Shown one piece after another: positions 49,283 to 58,792 of a DNA stretch of 64,000 nt. Numbering within the stretch: position 1 is the first letter of the stretch; every line of letters starts with the position of its first letter. The DNA is from Runella sp. CRIBMP. Lineage in GTDB: Bacteria > Bacteroidota > Bacteroidia > Cytophagales > Spirosomataceae. Both the position numbers and the translations under genes were made by a program. The notes under the pieces were generated by a model, which saw only the letters and a list, made by a program, of their open reading frames with translations, was not told the DNA's origin and did not search any database. The stretch is from NCBI RefSeq assembly GCF_009905605.1, contig NZ_JAAAKZ010000004.1:1-64000 (forward strand), in the 5' to 3' direction.

Positions 49283-49864
49283 TTATAAAAGTCCGTGAAT
49301 CTGGGCGTATTGAAGGAGCATAATCGTTTTTCCGTCTTTGATTTCGCCCGTTTCTATCATTTGGAGCGCCTGTTGGAAGGAAAGCTCCAGCACCTGTATG
49401 TTTTCCTGCTCATGTTCGGCTCCGCCGCCCTCGTTGACTTTCATGTCTTTGTGGTATTCGGCCACGAAAAAATAAAGAATTTCGGTCACAGAACCAGGCG
49501 ACATGTAGGCTTCAAAAATTTTCTTCACCTGCGTAATTCGGTAGCCCGTTTCTTCTTCGGTCTCTCTTCTAATACAATCTTCGGCGTTATCTTTGTCGAG
49601 CAATCCCGCACAAGCCTCAATTAACATACCCGTCTCATTACCGTTGACGTAGGTTGGCATTCTGAATTGTTGGGTAAGAATCACGGTTTGGCTTTCACGG
49701 TTGTAAAGAAGAATCACAGCGCCGTTGCCCCGGTCGTAAGCTTCCCGTGATTGTTGGGACCATTGCCCCGCAGGATTTCGGTAATCAAAGGTGATTTTTT
49801 TGAGGGTATACCAATTGTCTGAAAGCAGTTTTTCTTCAATGATTTTAACGTTTGGATTATTCAT
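49283..49864 (-). CDS. NUDIX hydrolase, NudK-like (GDP-sugar/ADP-ribose pyrophosphatase type)
   Basis: 193 residues from the ATG at 49864 ([14 protein letters not shown]); the longer frame upstream would run through the operator-like repeats. Nudix box [22 protein letters not shown] is complete, preceded by [10 protein letters not shown] and followed by the NudK-type region [17 protein letters not shown]. It hydrolyses nucleotide-sugar-type pyrophosphates. Divergent from a DeoR-family gene across 63 bp that contain four phased TTTGA repeats, so co-regulation is likely. Confidence 0.88.
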   Translation of the reverse strand: MNNPNVKIIEEKLLSDNWYTLKKITFDYRNPAGQWSQQSREAYDRGNGAVILLYNRESQTVILTQQFRMPTYVNGNETGMLIEACAGLLDKDNAEDCIRRETEEETGYRITQVKKIFEAYMSPGSVTEILYFFVAEYHKDMKVNEGGGAEHEQENIQVLELSFQQALQMIETGEIKDGKTIMLLQYAQIHGLL

Positions 49865-49870
49865 GGCTAC

Positions 49871-49910
49871 CAATTTGATTGTTTTTGATTGAATTTGATT
49901 ATTTTTGAGC
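49871..49910. promoter_or_regulatory. Four helically phased TTTGA direct repeats, candidate DeoR operator
   Basis: TTTGATT at 49874, 49884 and 49894 and TTTGAGC at 49904: an exact 10-bp period, one per DNA turn, in the 63-bp divergent region between the NUDIX and DeoR-type genes. Direct-repeat operators are usual for DeoR-family regulators. The binding protein is inferred from position. Confidence 0.6.
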
Positions 49911-49927
49911 AAAATAAATAAGTTAAG

Positions 49928-50680
49928 ATGAGTTATCAAAGCAGAAAGCAAATCATTTTAAAAATCGTTGAAGAAAAAGGAGAGGCAGAAGTCAAGGAAT
50001 TGGCGCAATTGATTGATACTTCGGAGATTACGATAAGGCGCGATTTGGGGCAAATGGCGGCCGATGGCCTCATTTACCGCACCCACGGCGGAGCCATGAA
50101 ATTGAGTCTGGTGAACCCACCCGTCAGTTTTGCGCAAAAATCAGGGGTCAATGCCGAAAAAAAGGAGCATATCTGTCGTTTGGCAGCAGCTGAAATCCAC
50201 GACGGAGAGGTGATTTTTATGGATTGTGGCAGTACCGTTTTTCGGCTTTGCCCGTTCATCAAAAACAAAAAAATAAAGGTCATTACCAATTCTCTGCCCG
50301 TGGTGTATGAGCTGATGAATACGGAAGTTTCCATCAATTTGATTGGTGGAGAATTGGACAATGAGCGTCAGGCTGTTCATGGAGTCATGGCTACCGAGCA
50401 CATTCAACGGTACCGTGCCAACAAAGCCTTTCTGGGAGTAGATGGCATTTCAGCCGAGAACGGCCTGAGTGCTGGAAGCGAAAAAGAGGCTGAAATGACC
50501 AAAGCAATGGCTGCCAATGCCCTTGTAACTTACCTGTTGTGTGATTCTACCAAGTTGGGCCGAAACCGATACCTGACCTTTGCACCCCTTCAATTGGTAG
50601 ATGTATTGGTGACCGATGAGCAGGACGAAGGCAGAATAGAGGGGTTTAAAAACGCGGGTTTGCGGGTTTTAAATCAATAA
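49928..50680 (+). CDS. DeoR/GlpR-family transcriptional regulator
   Basis: 250 residues. N-terminal HTH ([36 protein letters not shown]) and a C-terminal sugar-phosphate sensor domain with [46 protein letters not shown] and [10 protein letters not shown]. Such proteins repress sugar catabolic genes until a phosphorylated sugar binds. Divergent from the NUDIX gene; the phased repeats between them are the probable autoregulatory site. Confidence 0.92.
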   Translation: MSYQSRKQIILKIVEEKGEAEVKELAQLIDTSEITIRRDLGQMAADGLIYRTHGGAMKLSLVNPPVSFAQKSGVNAEKKEHICRLAAAEIHDGEVIFMDCGSTVFRLCPFIKNKKIKVITNSLPVVYELMNTEVSINLIGGELDNERQAVHGVMATEHIQRYRANKAFLGVDGISAENGLSAGSEKEAEMTKAMAANALVTYLLCDSTKLGRNRYLTFAPLQLVDVLVTDEQDEGRIEGFKNAGLRVLNQ

Positions 50681-50724
50681 ATAACGGCGGAAAACACTTT
50701 GTTTATTCCCCAAAAAACAAAAAA

Positions 50725-50756
50725 AAGTCGAGGACGGCAGTTGCTGTCCCCGACTT
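50725..50756. terminator. Hairpin after the DeoR-type gene
   Basis: AAGTCG and CGACTT outer arms with inner GGACGGC/GCTGTCC (one G-T pair) and an AGTT loop. It lies 44 bp after the stop codon. The adjoining run of A on the left would give a U tract only on the minus strand, so it is a less certain terminator for the plus strand. Confidence 0.5.
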
Positions 50757-50922
50757 GAGCGTGTGCGTTCCTCAAATAATAAAGGCAAACATGCCCTGTA
50801 AGTCCAAGCTCCCTCAGCCTTACAAAAAGTATGTACGGAAAAAATCACTTTGGGGTTGCGCTTTTCTGAGAAATTTCTGTAAAATCCTTGGAAGGGATAT
50901 AAAAAATGAGAAAATTAGTTTT

Positions 50923-50930
50923 TACCTTTG
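50923..50930 (+). promoter_or_regulatory. Bacteroidota -7 promoter box of the RRM gene (TACCTTTG)
   Basis: Matches TAnnTTTG, 121 bp upstream of the ATG at 51052, implying a 5' leader of about 115 nt. Confidence 0.5.
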
Positions 50931-50990
50931 TCTCGCTATTGGAAGTTTCTCTGTTTCTCTCGACCGCATTGCTGCGTACTTGTCATCTGT

Positions 50991-51019
50991 CGGACGGAGT
51001 TTAGATCGAAGGCCGTCCG
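50991..51019 (+). promoter_or_regulatory. Stem-loop in the 5' leader of the RRM gene
   Basis: CGGACGG (50991-50997) and CCGTCCG (51013-51019), 7-bp GC-rich stem with a 15-nt loop, 32 bp before the start codon. A structured leader on an RNA-binding-protein gene suggests post-transcriptional or temperature control (inference). The rest of the 371-bp gap 50681-51051 shows no gene. Confidence 0.45.
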
Positions 51020-51051
51020 TAGCGCACCAAACGTTTTTACTGATCAAACAA

Positions 51052-51426
51052 ATGAACATTTATGTAGCAAACGTCCCGTTCAAGGCGAACGATGACGAAT
51101 TACGCGAATTATTCGAGGAATTTGGCGAGGTATCTTCTGCCCGCATTATCATGGACAAGTTTACGGGTAAGAGCCGGGGTTTCGCTTTTGTCGAAATGCC
51201 TAATGACGACGAGGCTAAGCAAGCCATTTCACAGTTGAATGAATTTGATTTTATGGGTAAAGTGCTCGTTGTAAACGAAGCACGTCCCCGTGAAGATCGT
51301 CCTCGCACTGGTGGCGGTGGTGGTTTTGGCGGCGGCGGCAATCGTGGTGGCAGTGGCGGCGGAAGCCGTGGCGGCTATGGCGGTGGCGGTGGTGGCCGTG
51401 ACAACGATTTCAAGAAACGTTGGTAA
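51052..51426 (+). CDS. RRM-type RNA-binding protein with glycine-rich tail
   Basis: 124 residues from the ATG at 51052 (MNIYVANVPFKAND); the frame is open further upstream, but that sequence includes the promoter box and leader hairpin. One RNA-recognition motif with RNP2 IYVANV and RNP1 KSRGFAFVEM, then an Arg/Gly-rich tail (about residues 84-117) ending DFKKRW. It resembles bacterial and cyanobacterial Rbp proteins involved in cold response and mRNA handling. Strong terminator 26 bp downstream. Confidence 0.92.
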   Translation: MNIYVANVPFKANDDELRELFEEFGEVSSARIIMDKFTGKSRGFAFVEMPNDDEAKQAISQLNEFDFMGKVLVVNEARPREDRPRTGGGGGFGGGGNRGGSGGGSRGGYGGGGGGRDNDFKKRW

Positions 51427-51451
51427 TAATAACTACATGATTTCTGTAGGG

Positions 51452-51479
51452 AGCCGATTCGAAAGAATCGGCTTTTTTT
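51452..51479 (+). terminator. Terminator of the RRM gene
   Basis: AGCCGATTC (51452-51460), GAAA loop, GAATCGGCT (51465-51473), followed by six T. Textbook intrinsic terminator. Confidence 0.95.
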
Positions 51480-51612
51480 ATTTGTTTTATATGGGGAAAT
51501 GTAAGTAGGAGTTTTGGCTCTCCCTTACTTCTTAAAATTGATTCAGTAAAAATTGTTCAATTTATTCTTGTAAAGTCAATAGCAAGGTCAGCTACTTAAA
51601 AACACCTTTCTA

Positions 51613-54189
51613 ATGACTCATTTTAACCTCAAAGCTAAATTATACAGGAAATTTTGGACGTATTCAAGAGGGATTATTTGTGTCGGATTGGCAGGGGGTA
51701 TGAGCATATTTGCTCTGTTGTCGACCCAACAAAAGGACGGGCCTTCTCCCGCCAAAACGCCTGCCGAAGAGAAACTGACCTTCCAGCTTGAACCGGGTTT
51801 TAAAATACAGTTAGTGGCAGCCGAACCAATGATTCAGGCACCCGTGGTGGTTACTTTTGATGAAGACGGGCGGCTTTGGGTAGTCGAAATGAGGGGGTTT
51901 ATGCCCACCATCGACGGAGAAGGTGAGGAAAAACCCGTGGGACGGATTTCGGTGCTCGAAGATAAAAACGGCGACGGAACAATGGACCACAGTACCGTTT
52001 TTTTGGATGGATTGGTGATGCCCCGGGCCATCGCGCTGGTCAAAGGCGGTGCGCTCGTAGCCGCCAATAATTCCCTGTGGTTTGCGAAAGACGTGGATGG
52101 AAACCTAAAAGCCGAATCCAAAATACTCATAGATTCTACCTACGCCCGCAATGGCTTGCCCGAACATACAGACAATGGGCTGATGCTCAACACTGACAAT
52201 TGGATTTATAATGCCAAATCGCGCTTACGGTATCGGCTTGAGGATGGCAAATGGCGGCGCGATAGTACCGAATTTCGGGGACAATGGGGCATGAGCCATG
52301 ATGATGAAGGGCGTCTTTATTATAATTATAATTGGTCGCAGCTCCACGGAGATTTGGTGCCGCCCAATTACCTTTCGCGCAATAAAAACCATACACCTAC
52401 TACGGGTATTGACCACGGATTTACGATTGACCGTCGGATTTATCCCATACGGCCCAATCCCGCCGTCAATCGGGGGTATATTCCTGGCACATTAGATGCT
52501 TCGGGACGATTGCTGGAGTTTACGGCCGCGTGTTCTCCGTTGGTGCTCAGGGGCAGTGTTTTCCCAAAAGAATACAACGGAAATGTATTTGTGTGTGAGC
52601 CTGCGGGCAATCTCATCAAACGCAATGCGGTAGACAAAACGGGCTTTATGGTATCGGCTCGCGACCCTCACCCAGGCAAAGAATTTTTGGCTTCGACCGA
52701 CGAGCGCTTTCGCCCAGTAGCTTTGACGACTGGACCCGACGGAGCCTTGTACGTAGCTGATATGTACCGTGGACTCATTCAGCACGGGGCCTACGTAACT
52801 CCCTATTTAAAAGAGCAAACCCTTACCCGAAAATTGATGCAACCCATCAATCGGGGGCGTATTTGGCGGATCGTTCCAGCCGACTGGAAACCCACCAAGC
52901 CGCGTAAGTTATCGAAGGCATCTTCGGCGGAGTTGGTAGCGGTGCTGTCGCATACCGAAGGGTGGCAACGAGACATGGCGCAACGTTTGCTCGTTGAGCG
53001 AAATGATAAACAATGCATTCCGTTATTGACGAATTTGGTACTAAACAGAACCAATCACTTAGCTCGTTTTCATGCTTTATGGACGCTTGAAGGCCTTCAT
53101 TCCACTTCCGCCGACTTACTTTTTACATTATTGGTGGATAAAAATCCTTTGGTTAGCGCCAATGCGCTTCGTTTATTGGAGCCTTTTGCGAAGAAAGACG
53201 CGACAGTACGCGTGAAATTACAGCAAATTATCGGGCAGATAGAGGTGAACGCGGCCCCCGAACAGGTACTTCAAATGGCCCTTTCTGCGTACGTTCTTGA
53301 ACCCGACGCAGCTCAATCCTTGTTGGCGAGAATTTTAACGAAAAATATCACTTTTCCGCTGGTGCGCGATGCGGTCATGAGTAGTTTATACAACCGTGAA
53401 TTTAACTTTTTAGCATCATTATTAAAATCACCTCAATGGAAAACGTCGCAACCAGAGAAAGAAATATTTCTAGAAATGCTGACGACGGCCGTTGTTCGTA
53501 AACGGGATGCCAAGGAGATGTCGGCGCTGTTAGCGATGCTGGATGTCGACAAAGCGTCGTTTGGTTGGCAGCAAAAAACGATGCTTACCGCCATGTCTAT
53601 TCAGGGTAAAAACCGCAAACTTAAGCCCATTCAGCTTTCGTCAGCACCTACGCTGTTTGCCCGTACCGACTGGGAGCCTCTCCAAAAAACGCGGCTTCAA
53701 ACCGCTTCGGCGTTGTTTGAATGGCCTGGCCACGTGGCTCAGGCGAGCCAAGTTCAGCAGAGTTTGTTGAATGATGAACAGCAGCAACAGTTTGCGCTGG
53801 GGCGTCAACATTATCTCACTACCTGTGCGGGTTGCCACGGCAGTGACGGGGCAGGACTCAGCCGTTTTGGTCCGCCGCTGGTAGAATCTTCGTGGGTGTT
53901 GGGTGATGAAAAACGGCTGGCACTCATTGTATTGCATGGCATGGAAGGCCCACTTGATGTGGCAGGAAAGCTCTATGACGTGCCTGATATTCTGCCCGTT
54001 ATGCCTTCGCATTCTACAATGGACGACGGGGCCATTATGGCAATATTGATGTATATCCGCAACGAATGGGGCAACAATGCAGGGCCCGTAAGCAAGGGAA
54101 TTGTCGGTAAAACCAGACATACTTCGCAGGGAAGAGTAGTGCCTTGGACGGCCAAAGAATTGAATCAGTATGTGGCAGATACGAAGTAG
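51613..54189 (+). CDS. Exported propeller dehydrogenase-like protein with HEAT-type repeats and C-terminal cytochrome c
   Basis: 858 residues. An N-terminal hydrophobic segment (GIICVGLAGGMSIFALLS) acts as signal or anchor. Then a membrane-bound-dehydrogenase-type beta-propeller (FKIQLVAAEPMIQAPVVVTFDEDGRLWVVEMRG, DGALYVADMYRGLIQ), a helical repeat region (about residues 435-690, HEAT-like) and a cytochrome c domain with haem motif CAGCH at 738-742 and a likely axial Met in VMPSH. This arrangement is common in Planctomycetes and Bacteroidota and is thought to oxidise sugars or alcohols in the periplasm; the substrate is unknown. First of three plus-strand genes with a Tat-exported TIM barrel and an SDR. 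Confidence 0.85.
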   Translation: MTHFNLKAKLYRKFWTYSRGIICVGLAGGMSIFALLSTQQKDGPSPAKTPAEEKLTFQLEPGFKIQLVAAEPMIQAPVVVTFDEDGRLWVVEMRGFMPTIDGEGEEKPVGRISVLEDKNGDGTMDHSTVFLDGLVMPRAIALVKGGALVAANNSLWFAKDVDGNLKAESKILIDSTYARNGLPEHTDNGLMLNTDNWIYNAKSRLRYRLEDGKWRRDSTEFRGQWGMSHDDEGRLYYNYNWSQLHGDLVPPNYLSRNKNHTPTTGIDHGFTIDRRIYPIRPNPAVNRGYIPGTLDASGRLLEFTAACSPLVLRGSVFPKEYNGNVFVCEPAGNLIKRNAVDKTGFMVSARDPHPGKEFLASTDERFRPVALTTGPDGALYVADMYRGLIQHGAYVTPYLKEQTLTRKLMQPINRGRIWRIVPADWKPTKPRKLSKASSAELVAVLSHTEGWQRDMAQRLLVERNDKQCIPLLTNLVLNRTNHLARFHALWTLEGLHSTSADLLFTLLVDKNPLVSANALRLLEPFAKKDATVRVKLQQIIGQIEVNAAPEQVLQMALSAYVLEPDAAQSLLARILTKNITFPLVRDAVMSSLYNREFNFLASLLKSPQWKTSQPEKEIFLEMLTTAVVRKRDAKEMSALLAMLDVDKASFGWQQKTMLTAMSIQGKNRKLKPIQLSSAPTLFARTDWEPLQKTRLQTASALFEWPGHVAQASQVQQSLLNDEQQQQFALGRQHYLTTCAGCHGSDGAGLSRFGPPLVESSWVLGDEKRLALIVLHGMEGPLDVAGKLYDVPDILPVMPSHSTMDDGAIMAILMYIRNEWGNNAGPVSKGIVGKTRHTSQGRVVPWTAKELNQYVADTK

Positions 54190-54296
54190 GAGGAGTCAGG
54201 AGCGAGAAGTTGAGATGGGAAAAGGAGGTAAGAAATCAGAAGTAAGAGTTAAGAATTTTAAAATTCGTCGTCATTTACAAATCGTGACCAATATCA

Positions 54297-55355
54297 ATGA
54301 AAAGACGCCAATTTATACAAAAGACTGCTTTGGGTTTCACGGCGCTTTCGTTGCCTGAATTTCCTTGGCCAATGGCCTCTACCCGTATGGGTATTGTGGT
54401 GCATTCGTACGCGAGCCGATGGAACTCTAAAGTTCAAAGTGCTAAATACCCAGGATTTCAAAATGCGGTTGATTTACTGGAACATTGCCATCAAATAGGC
54501 GCAGGGGGCATACAGGTAGTGGTGAAAGATTGGAGTCTTGATTTTGCCCAAAAGGTCCGCGACAAAAGGGAGAAATTAGAACTTTACGTAGAAGGGTCCA
54601 TTGGTTTGCCCAAAAAGCCAGAAGATGTGGCTGCGTTTGAGAATGAAGTGAAGAATGCCCGGGAGGCGGGTGCACAAATCCTCCGCACGGTCTGTTCGGG
54701 TGGGCGGCGCTATGAGGTGTTTCATTCGGCGGCGGCCTTTCAAGATTTTAAGAAAAGCTCGTTGGTTTCTCTACAATTGGCCGAGCCGATTCTCCGCAAA
54801 TACAAAGTCAAACTAGCGGTCGAAAACCACAAAGATTGGCGGGCGAAGGAACTGGTGGCGGCGTTGAAGCAGATAAACAGCGAATGGATTGGCGCAACCT
54901 TAGATTTTGGCAATAACATTGCCTTATTGGAAGACCCCACCGAGGTAGTGCAGGCGTTGGCCCCGTATCTTTTCAGTACGCACATCAAAGACATGGCCGT
55001 GGAAGAATACGCCGAAGGGTTTTTATTGTCAGAAGTGCCCTTGGGGAAAGGAATATTGGATTTGCCCAAACTGGTGGGTATTTGCCAGCAACACAACCCT
55101 AATGTCACGTTCAGTTTAGAAATGATTACCCGCGACCCGCTGATGATTCCGTGTTTAAATTCGGATTATTGGGCCACGTTCGAGGGTATTTCGGGGGCTG
55201 AATTTGCCCAAACGCTTCAGATGGTCAAAAAAAACAAGTACGCTTCGGCGCTACCGAGGGTATCACAACTAACGCCCGAGGAACGGCTGGCAGTAGAAGA
55301 AAATAATATATTGGAAAGTTTGAAATACAGTAAAGAAAAATTAGGCCTTAAATAA
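54297..55355 (+). CDS. Tat-exported sugar phosphate isomerase/epimerase-like TIM-barrel protein
   Basis: 352 residues. Twin-arginine leader MKRRQFIQKTALGFTALSLP, so probably periplasmic. The AP-endonuclease-2/xylose-isomerase-like barrel is shown by LAVENHKDW (metal Glu), GATLDFGNN (Asp), STHIKDM (His) and FSLEMITRDP (Glu), a complete metal site. Relatives are inosose dehydratases, ketose epimerases and isomerases. The C-terminus carries an extra helical tail (LTPEERLAVEENNILESL). 107 bp after the cytochrome-propeller gene and 29 bp before the SDR gene. Confidence 0.85.
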   Translation: MKRRQFIQKTALGFTALSLPEFPWPMASTRMGIVVHSYASRWNSKVQSAKYPGFQNAVDLLEHCHQIGAGGIQVVVKDWSLDFAQKVRDKREKLELYVEGSIGLPKKPEDVAAFENEVKNAREAGAQILRTVCSGGRRYEVFHSAAAFQDFKKSSLVSLQLAEPILRKYKVKLAVENHKDWRAKELVAALKQINSEWIGATLDFGNNIALLEDPTEVVQALAPYLFSTHIKDMAVEEYAEGFLLSEVPLGKGILDLPKLVGICQQHNPNVTFSLEMITRDPLMIPCLNSDYWATFEGISGAEFAQTLQMVKKNKYASALPRVSQLTPEERLAVEENNILESLKYSKEKLGLK

Positions 55356-55384
55356 CCAAAAAATTACCCCTGAATTGCACCCAA

Positions 55385-56170
55385 ATGGATAGAGAAACAT
55401 TCCCCGGAATCAAACAATTTGACTTGACAGGAAAAGCCGCCATCATTACTGGAGGTTCGAAAGGACTAGGACAGGCGATGGCCGCTGGACTCGCCTCGGC
55501 GGGAGCCAAAGTGATGATTGTTAACCGAAATGCAGAAGAAGGTGCTCAAACAGCACGGGAAATTAGCGAAGAATTTGGGGTCAAAGCCCTCTCTTTCAGC
55601 GCCGATACGACCGATTTGACCCAAACCGAAGCAATGGCCAAAGCCACGATGGACGCCTTTGGCCGCATTGATATTTTAATCAACAGCGCTGGTATCAATA
55701 TTAGGGGCGCCATTGACGAAGTAACACCCGAAGATTTTAAAAAAGTAATGGATGTCAACGTCAACGGTACGTGGTTGTGCTGCCGGGCGGTGGTTCCGTA
55801 CATGAAACAAAACAAGCGTGGTAGTATTATCAATATGGCCAGTACTTTGGGAATTGTGGGCTTGGCCAACCGAACGCCATACACGTCGAGCAAAGGCGCG
55901 GTGGTGCAAATGACCCGGGCGCTTGCGTTGGAGTTGGCGCCTTTCAATATCAACGTAAATGCCATTTGTCCAGGCCCTTTTTTGACCGAAATGAACTTAC
56001 CCATTGCTGATACGGAAGAATCTAAAAAGTTTATTGTGGGTGCAACCGCGCTGGGGCGTTGGGGGTTGCTGCGGGAGATTCAAGGGGCCGCGATATTTCT
56101 GGCCAGCGATGCTGCCACGTACATGGTTGGCTCGATGCTTACCGTAGATGGCGGTTGGACAGCAAAGTAA
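55385..56170 (+). CDS. SDR-family oxidoreductase (gluconate 5-dehydrogenase/glucose dehydrogenase-like)
   Basis: 261 residues. Classical SDR: nucleotide motif TGGSKGLG, NSAG, active-site Ser in NMASTLG, Tyr-x-x-x-Lys as YTSSK, PGP after the active site, and C-terminal VDGGWT. Cytosolic NAD(P)-dependent sugar or polyol oxidoreductase. It ends a three-gene unit with an exported oxidising protein and an exported TIM barrel; it could reduce or oxidise the imported product. Terminator follows. Confidence 0.9.
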   Translation: MDRETFPGIKQFDLTGKAAIITGGSKGLGQAMAAGLASAGAKVMIVNRNAEEGAQTAREISEEFGVKALSFSADTTDLTQTEAMAKATMDAFGRIDILINSAGINIRGAIDEVTPEDFKKVMDVNVNGTWLCCRAVVPYMKQNKRGSIINMASTLGIVGLANRTPYTSSKGAVVQMTRALALELAPFNINVNAICPGPFLTEMNLPIADTEESKKFIVGATALGRWGLLREIQGAAIFLASDAATYMVGSMLTVDGGWTAK

Positions 56171-56215
56171 GCCATAAGTACCCAAAAAGCTCGGTTTTTA
56201 TACCTAGTTTGGCTG

Positions 56216-56246
56216 TGGCCCTTCGGATAAAATATTCGTAGGGCCA
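56216..56246 (+). terminator. Terminator of the SDR gene
   Basis: TGGCCCT (56216-56222) and AGGGCCA (56240-56246), with the stem continuing past a T-T mismatch as CGGATA/TATTCG to an AAA loop, then TTTTTATT. Confidence 0.9.
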
Positions 56247-56385
56247 TTTTTATTAGACAATGAGAACAATCACTTAAATCGTTGTAATGTCAAACCCTGA
56301 TTTATGTAAATTGTAGCGATATAACCGTTATAAGTATATTCATTACCCCACACTGATTAGACGTACCTAAAGTTTGAAAATAGCT

Positions 56386-58746
56386 ATGAAAAAAGTATTT
56401 ATTTTAATGATTATAACCGCCGTTTGGCTACCTAGCCAAGCCCAGTTAGGCTACCGTACTCAGTGGGAGAAATCGGTAGGCTCCTCGTTAAATGGTGAGC
56501 TAGCCATTGGATGGCCTTTCAGTCATCAAACGCCCAACGGTTCAATCCTCTTTAGTTTTCCGTATCGCCTGTGTGTCCTGAAATGCAGTACAACCGTCGT
56601 GAATCGGACCATTTTTAGGGACAGTACTTTTAAAAAGGATAGCCGCTACTCACTTAACAATAATTTTGATTATCAGCCTTTTATCAATGGGTATTTTGTA
56701 GAAACTGGGAATTTTATTGATTCTCAAACCAATAAAATTTATTATACCTCAACCGTTTATGACCCCAACAGCGATGTGAAAGCCGTTTTTAATCGTGCCG
56801 AAAATCCTCTGAAAGTCGGAGCACTAACGCCCACTTCCAACGGAGAATTCTTGATTTCGTTGCATGAAAATGGGGCTTTTATCCCCGATAGTATCGTAAG
56901 TGTGGGCAAGAATGGGCAAGTTGCCTGGAAATATGCGATGCGTTCAGAGTTGTTTCGTTGGCAGGACTCTTCATATAAACCTACCGCATCTGATGAGCCT
57001 TTTTTGGGGAATGATAAGACCGCGGCCTACATTGCTAAGAGAGAGATTCGTTCTAAAACTGACTTTTCACTCCTTTTGGCTACCACCAAAAATCTCGTGT
57101 TGGTAGATAGTGCTGGGCGCGAAAAATGGAGTGTTTTGGCCGATTCAAGTGTTTATACAACCAAAATTGTGGGTCAGGATGCACAATCTCGCTACGTAGT
57201 ATTGACGGTAAAAGATTCGACAGGAAATCTGCTAAAATTTGATAGAGAAGGAAAAAAAGCCAAGACGCTTTCCCTAAAATTGTCGCCTTTCTATAACCTC
57301 AATAATGTTGCCTTTCAAAGTACGCCCGACCACGGATTTTTGCTTTTTCGTAAAAACTACGCCATTCCTGAGCTCATCAAATTTGATAGTACTGGTTTGC
57401 CGCAGTGGCGGTTTTTGGGTCCTTCCTATTTGAACAAATTAAAGGTTTATTCCAACGGCAGAATCTTGGGATATTCGCACTATTACAACGATTACAAATT
57501 GTTTCTGCTTACGCCAAGTGGAAGTCCGATTTTCTCCGATAAAATTATTCATTTTGTGGAAAATAATCAGGGATGGATTTATTTTACTACGTCTCAGAAA
57601 GTCTACGCGGTCAATCCCGAAGGAGAACTCGCTTGGACGGTAGAACGGCCTACCTCCTATGCCATTTTAAGTTTTGACCGTGACGGAACGCTGCTTTTGA
57701 CCGAGACCATTTCTGCAAAGAATGAAAATGCAGCAAGTTTCTTGAAATTGGCTGGTTTAGACGTAGTTAACAAATACCGTATTTCAAAATTTTCATCGAC
57801 TGGGCGGTTGATTTGGGCATTGCCAGTTAAGCTACCCGTACAAGATTCCACCCGACAGGCTCGAATGCTGGCGGGCACGTATCCCTCCAACGACCAAAAA
57901 GGCGAATATCTGATTACCCAAATGTTGATCACCCTGAATCCTAACGCGACGATGGGAAATTGGGATAACTTTTCGCATGTCACCTCCGTCACTAAAATCA
58001 CGAGGCCTTGCTACGAGAATCTTACCGCCATGCTTCAATCAACGGCATCGACCCTCTGCGAAGGACAAAAGCTACCTTTGACTGCGAATCCCGATTCGCT
58101 CCATTTTTTATCCTACCAATGGCAGCGCAACGGGCAAATTCTACCCAGTGCCCTCCAGTCCACTTTTGACGCCACCGCGACGGGAACCTACCGCGTTTTG
58201 GTGAGGGATACGGTTTGTGGGGTTTCTTCGTTATCGCCCGTCGTTGAAATAAAACCTGCCATAGAAGCCACCGTTACGCCCGAAGTGACTGGGCCGATTT
58301 ATGCCCCACTGAAGGCCAAATTGAAAGCCAACGAAGGGGCAGGATTAACCTATCAATGGTTGAAAGATGGTATAGAAATCACAAGAGAAACCAGCGCGGT
58401 GTATGAAGCGGGAGAAAGTGGAAACTACGCCGTAAGAGTAACCAAAGACGGCTGTCGTAATACTTCCCAAACGTTGGGAGTTACGATTTTACAGCCGCTT
58501 AGTGTAGAACCTACGTTGACTAATTTGGTAAATGTTTACCCCAATCCCACGAATGGTAGGTTTCAATTGACGCTACCACCGCAGAGCCAACAGCCTTTTG
58601 TAGAAATGCTTGACGCCACGGGGCGTTCATGGCCTTTGCAGGGGCGTGCGGGGCATTATCAAGCAGACGCTACTCCTGGTTTGTATTGGATACGGGTGAA
58701 AGTTGGCAATGAGGAGATTAAAAAACGATTAATCATCATTAATTGA
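56386..58746 (+). CDS. Secreted T9SS cargo protein with propeller-like and Ig-like regions
   Basis: 786 residues from the ATG at 56386 (MKKVFILMIITAVWLPSQAQ signal peptide); the frame's TTG at 56374 is ignored. The N-terminal two thirds resemble PQQ-like beta-propeller repeats without haem or catalytic motifs (IVSVGKNGQVAWKY, KVYAVNPEGELAWTVE). Two Ig-like domains follow (about residues 560-710: YQWQRNGQIL, YQWLKDGIEI), then a type A T9SS sorting domain starting VNVYPNPTNGRFQLTL and ending in the basic strand KKRLIIIN. Expected to be released to, or attached at, the cell surface by type IX secretion. Ligand unknown. Confidence 0.9.
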   Translation: MKKVFILMIITAVWLPSQAQLGYRTQWEKSVGSSLNGELAIGWPFSHQTPNGSILFSFPYRLCVLKCSTTVVNRTIFRDSTFKKDSRYSLNNNFDYQPFINGYFVETGNFIDSQTNKIYYTSTVYDPNSDVKAVFNRAENPLKVGALTPTSNGEFLISLHENGAFIPDSIVSVGKNGQVAWKYAMRSELFRWQDSSYKPTASDEPFLGNDKTAAYIAKREIRSKTDFSLLLATTKNLVLVDSAGREKWSVLADSSVYTTKIVGQDAQSRYVVLTVKDSTGNLLKFDREGKKAKTLSLKLSPFYNLNNVAFQSTPDHGFLLFRKNYAIPELIKFDSTGLPQWRFLGPSYLNKLKVYSNGRILGYSHYYNDYKLFLLTPSGSPIFSDKIIHFVENNQGWIYFTTSQKVYAVNPEGELAWTVERPTSYAILSFDRDGTLLLTETISAKNENAASFLKLAGLDVVNKYRISKFSSTGRLIWALPVKLPVQDSTRQARMLAGTYPSNDQKGEYLITQMLITLNPNATMGNWDNFSHVTSVTKITRPCYENLTAMLQSTASTLCEGQKLPLTANPDSLHFLSYQWQRNGQILPSALQSTFDATATGTYRVLVRDTVCGVSSLSPVVEIKPAIEATVTPEVTGPIYAPLKAKLKANEGAGLTYQWLKDGIEITRETSAVYEAGESGNYAVRVTKDGCRNTSQTLGVTILQPLSVEPTLTNLVNVYPNPTNGRFQLTLPPQSQQPFVEMLDATGRSWPLQGRAGHYQADATPGLYWIRVKVGNEEIKKRLIIIN

Positions 58747-58792
58747 GGCTAAATAAGTGAAGAAAATATACCTGTTTGTTAGTTATTTGGGG

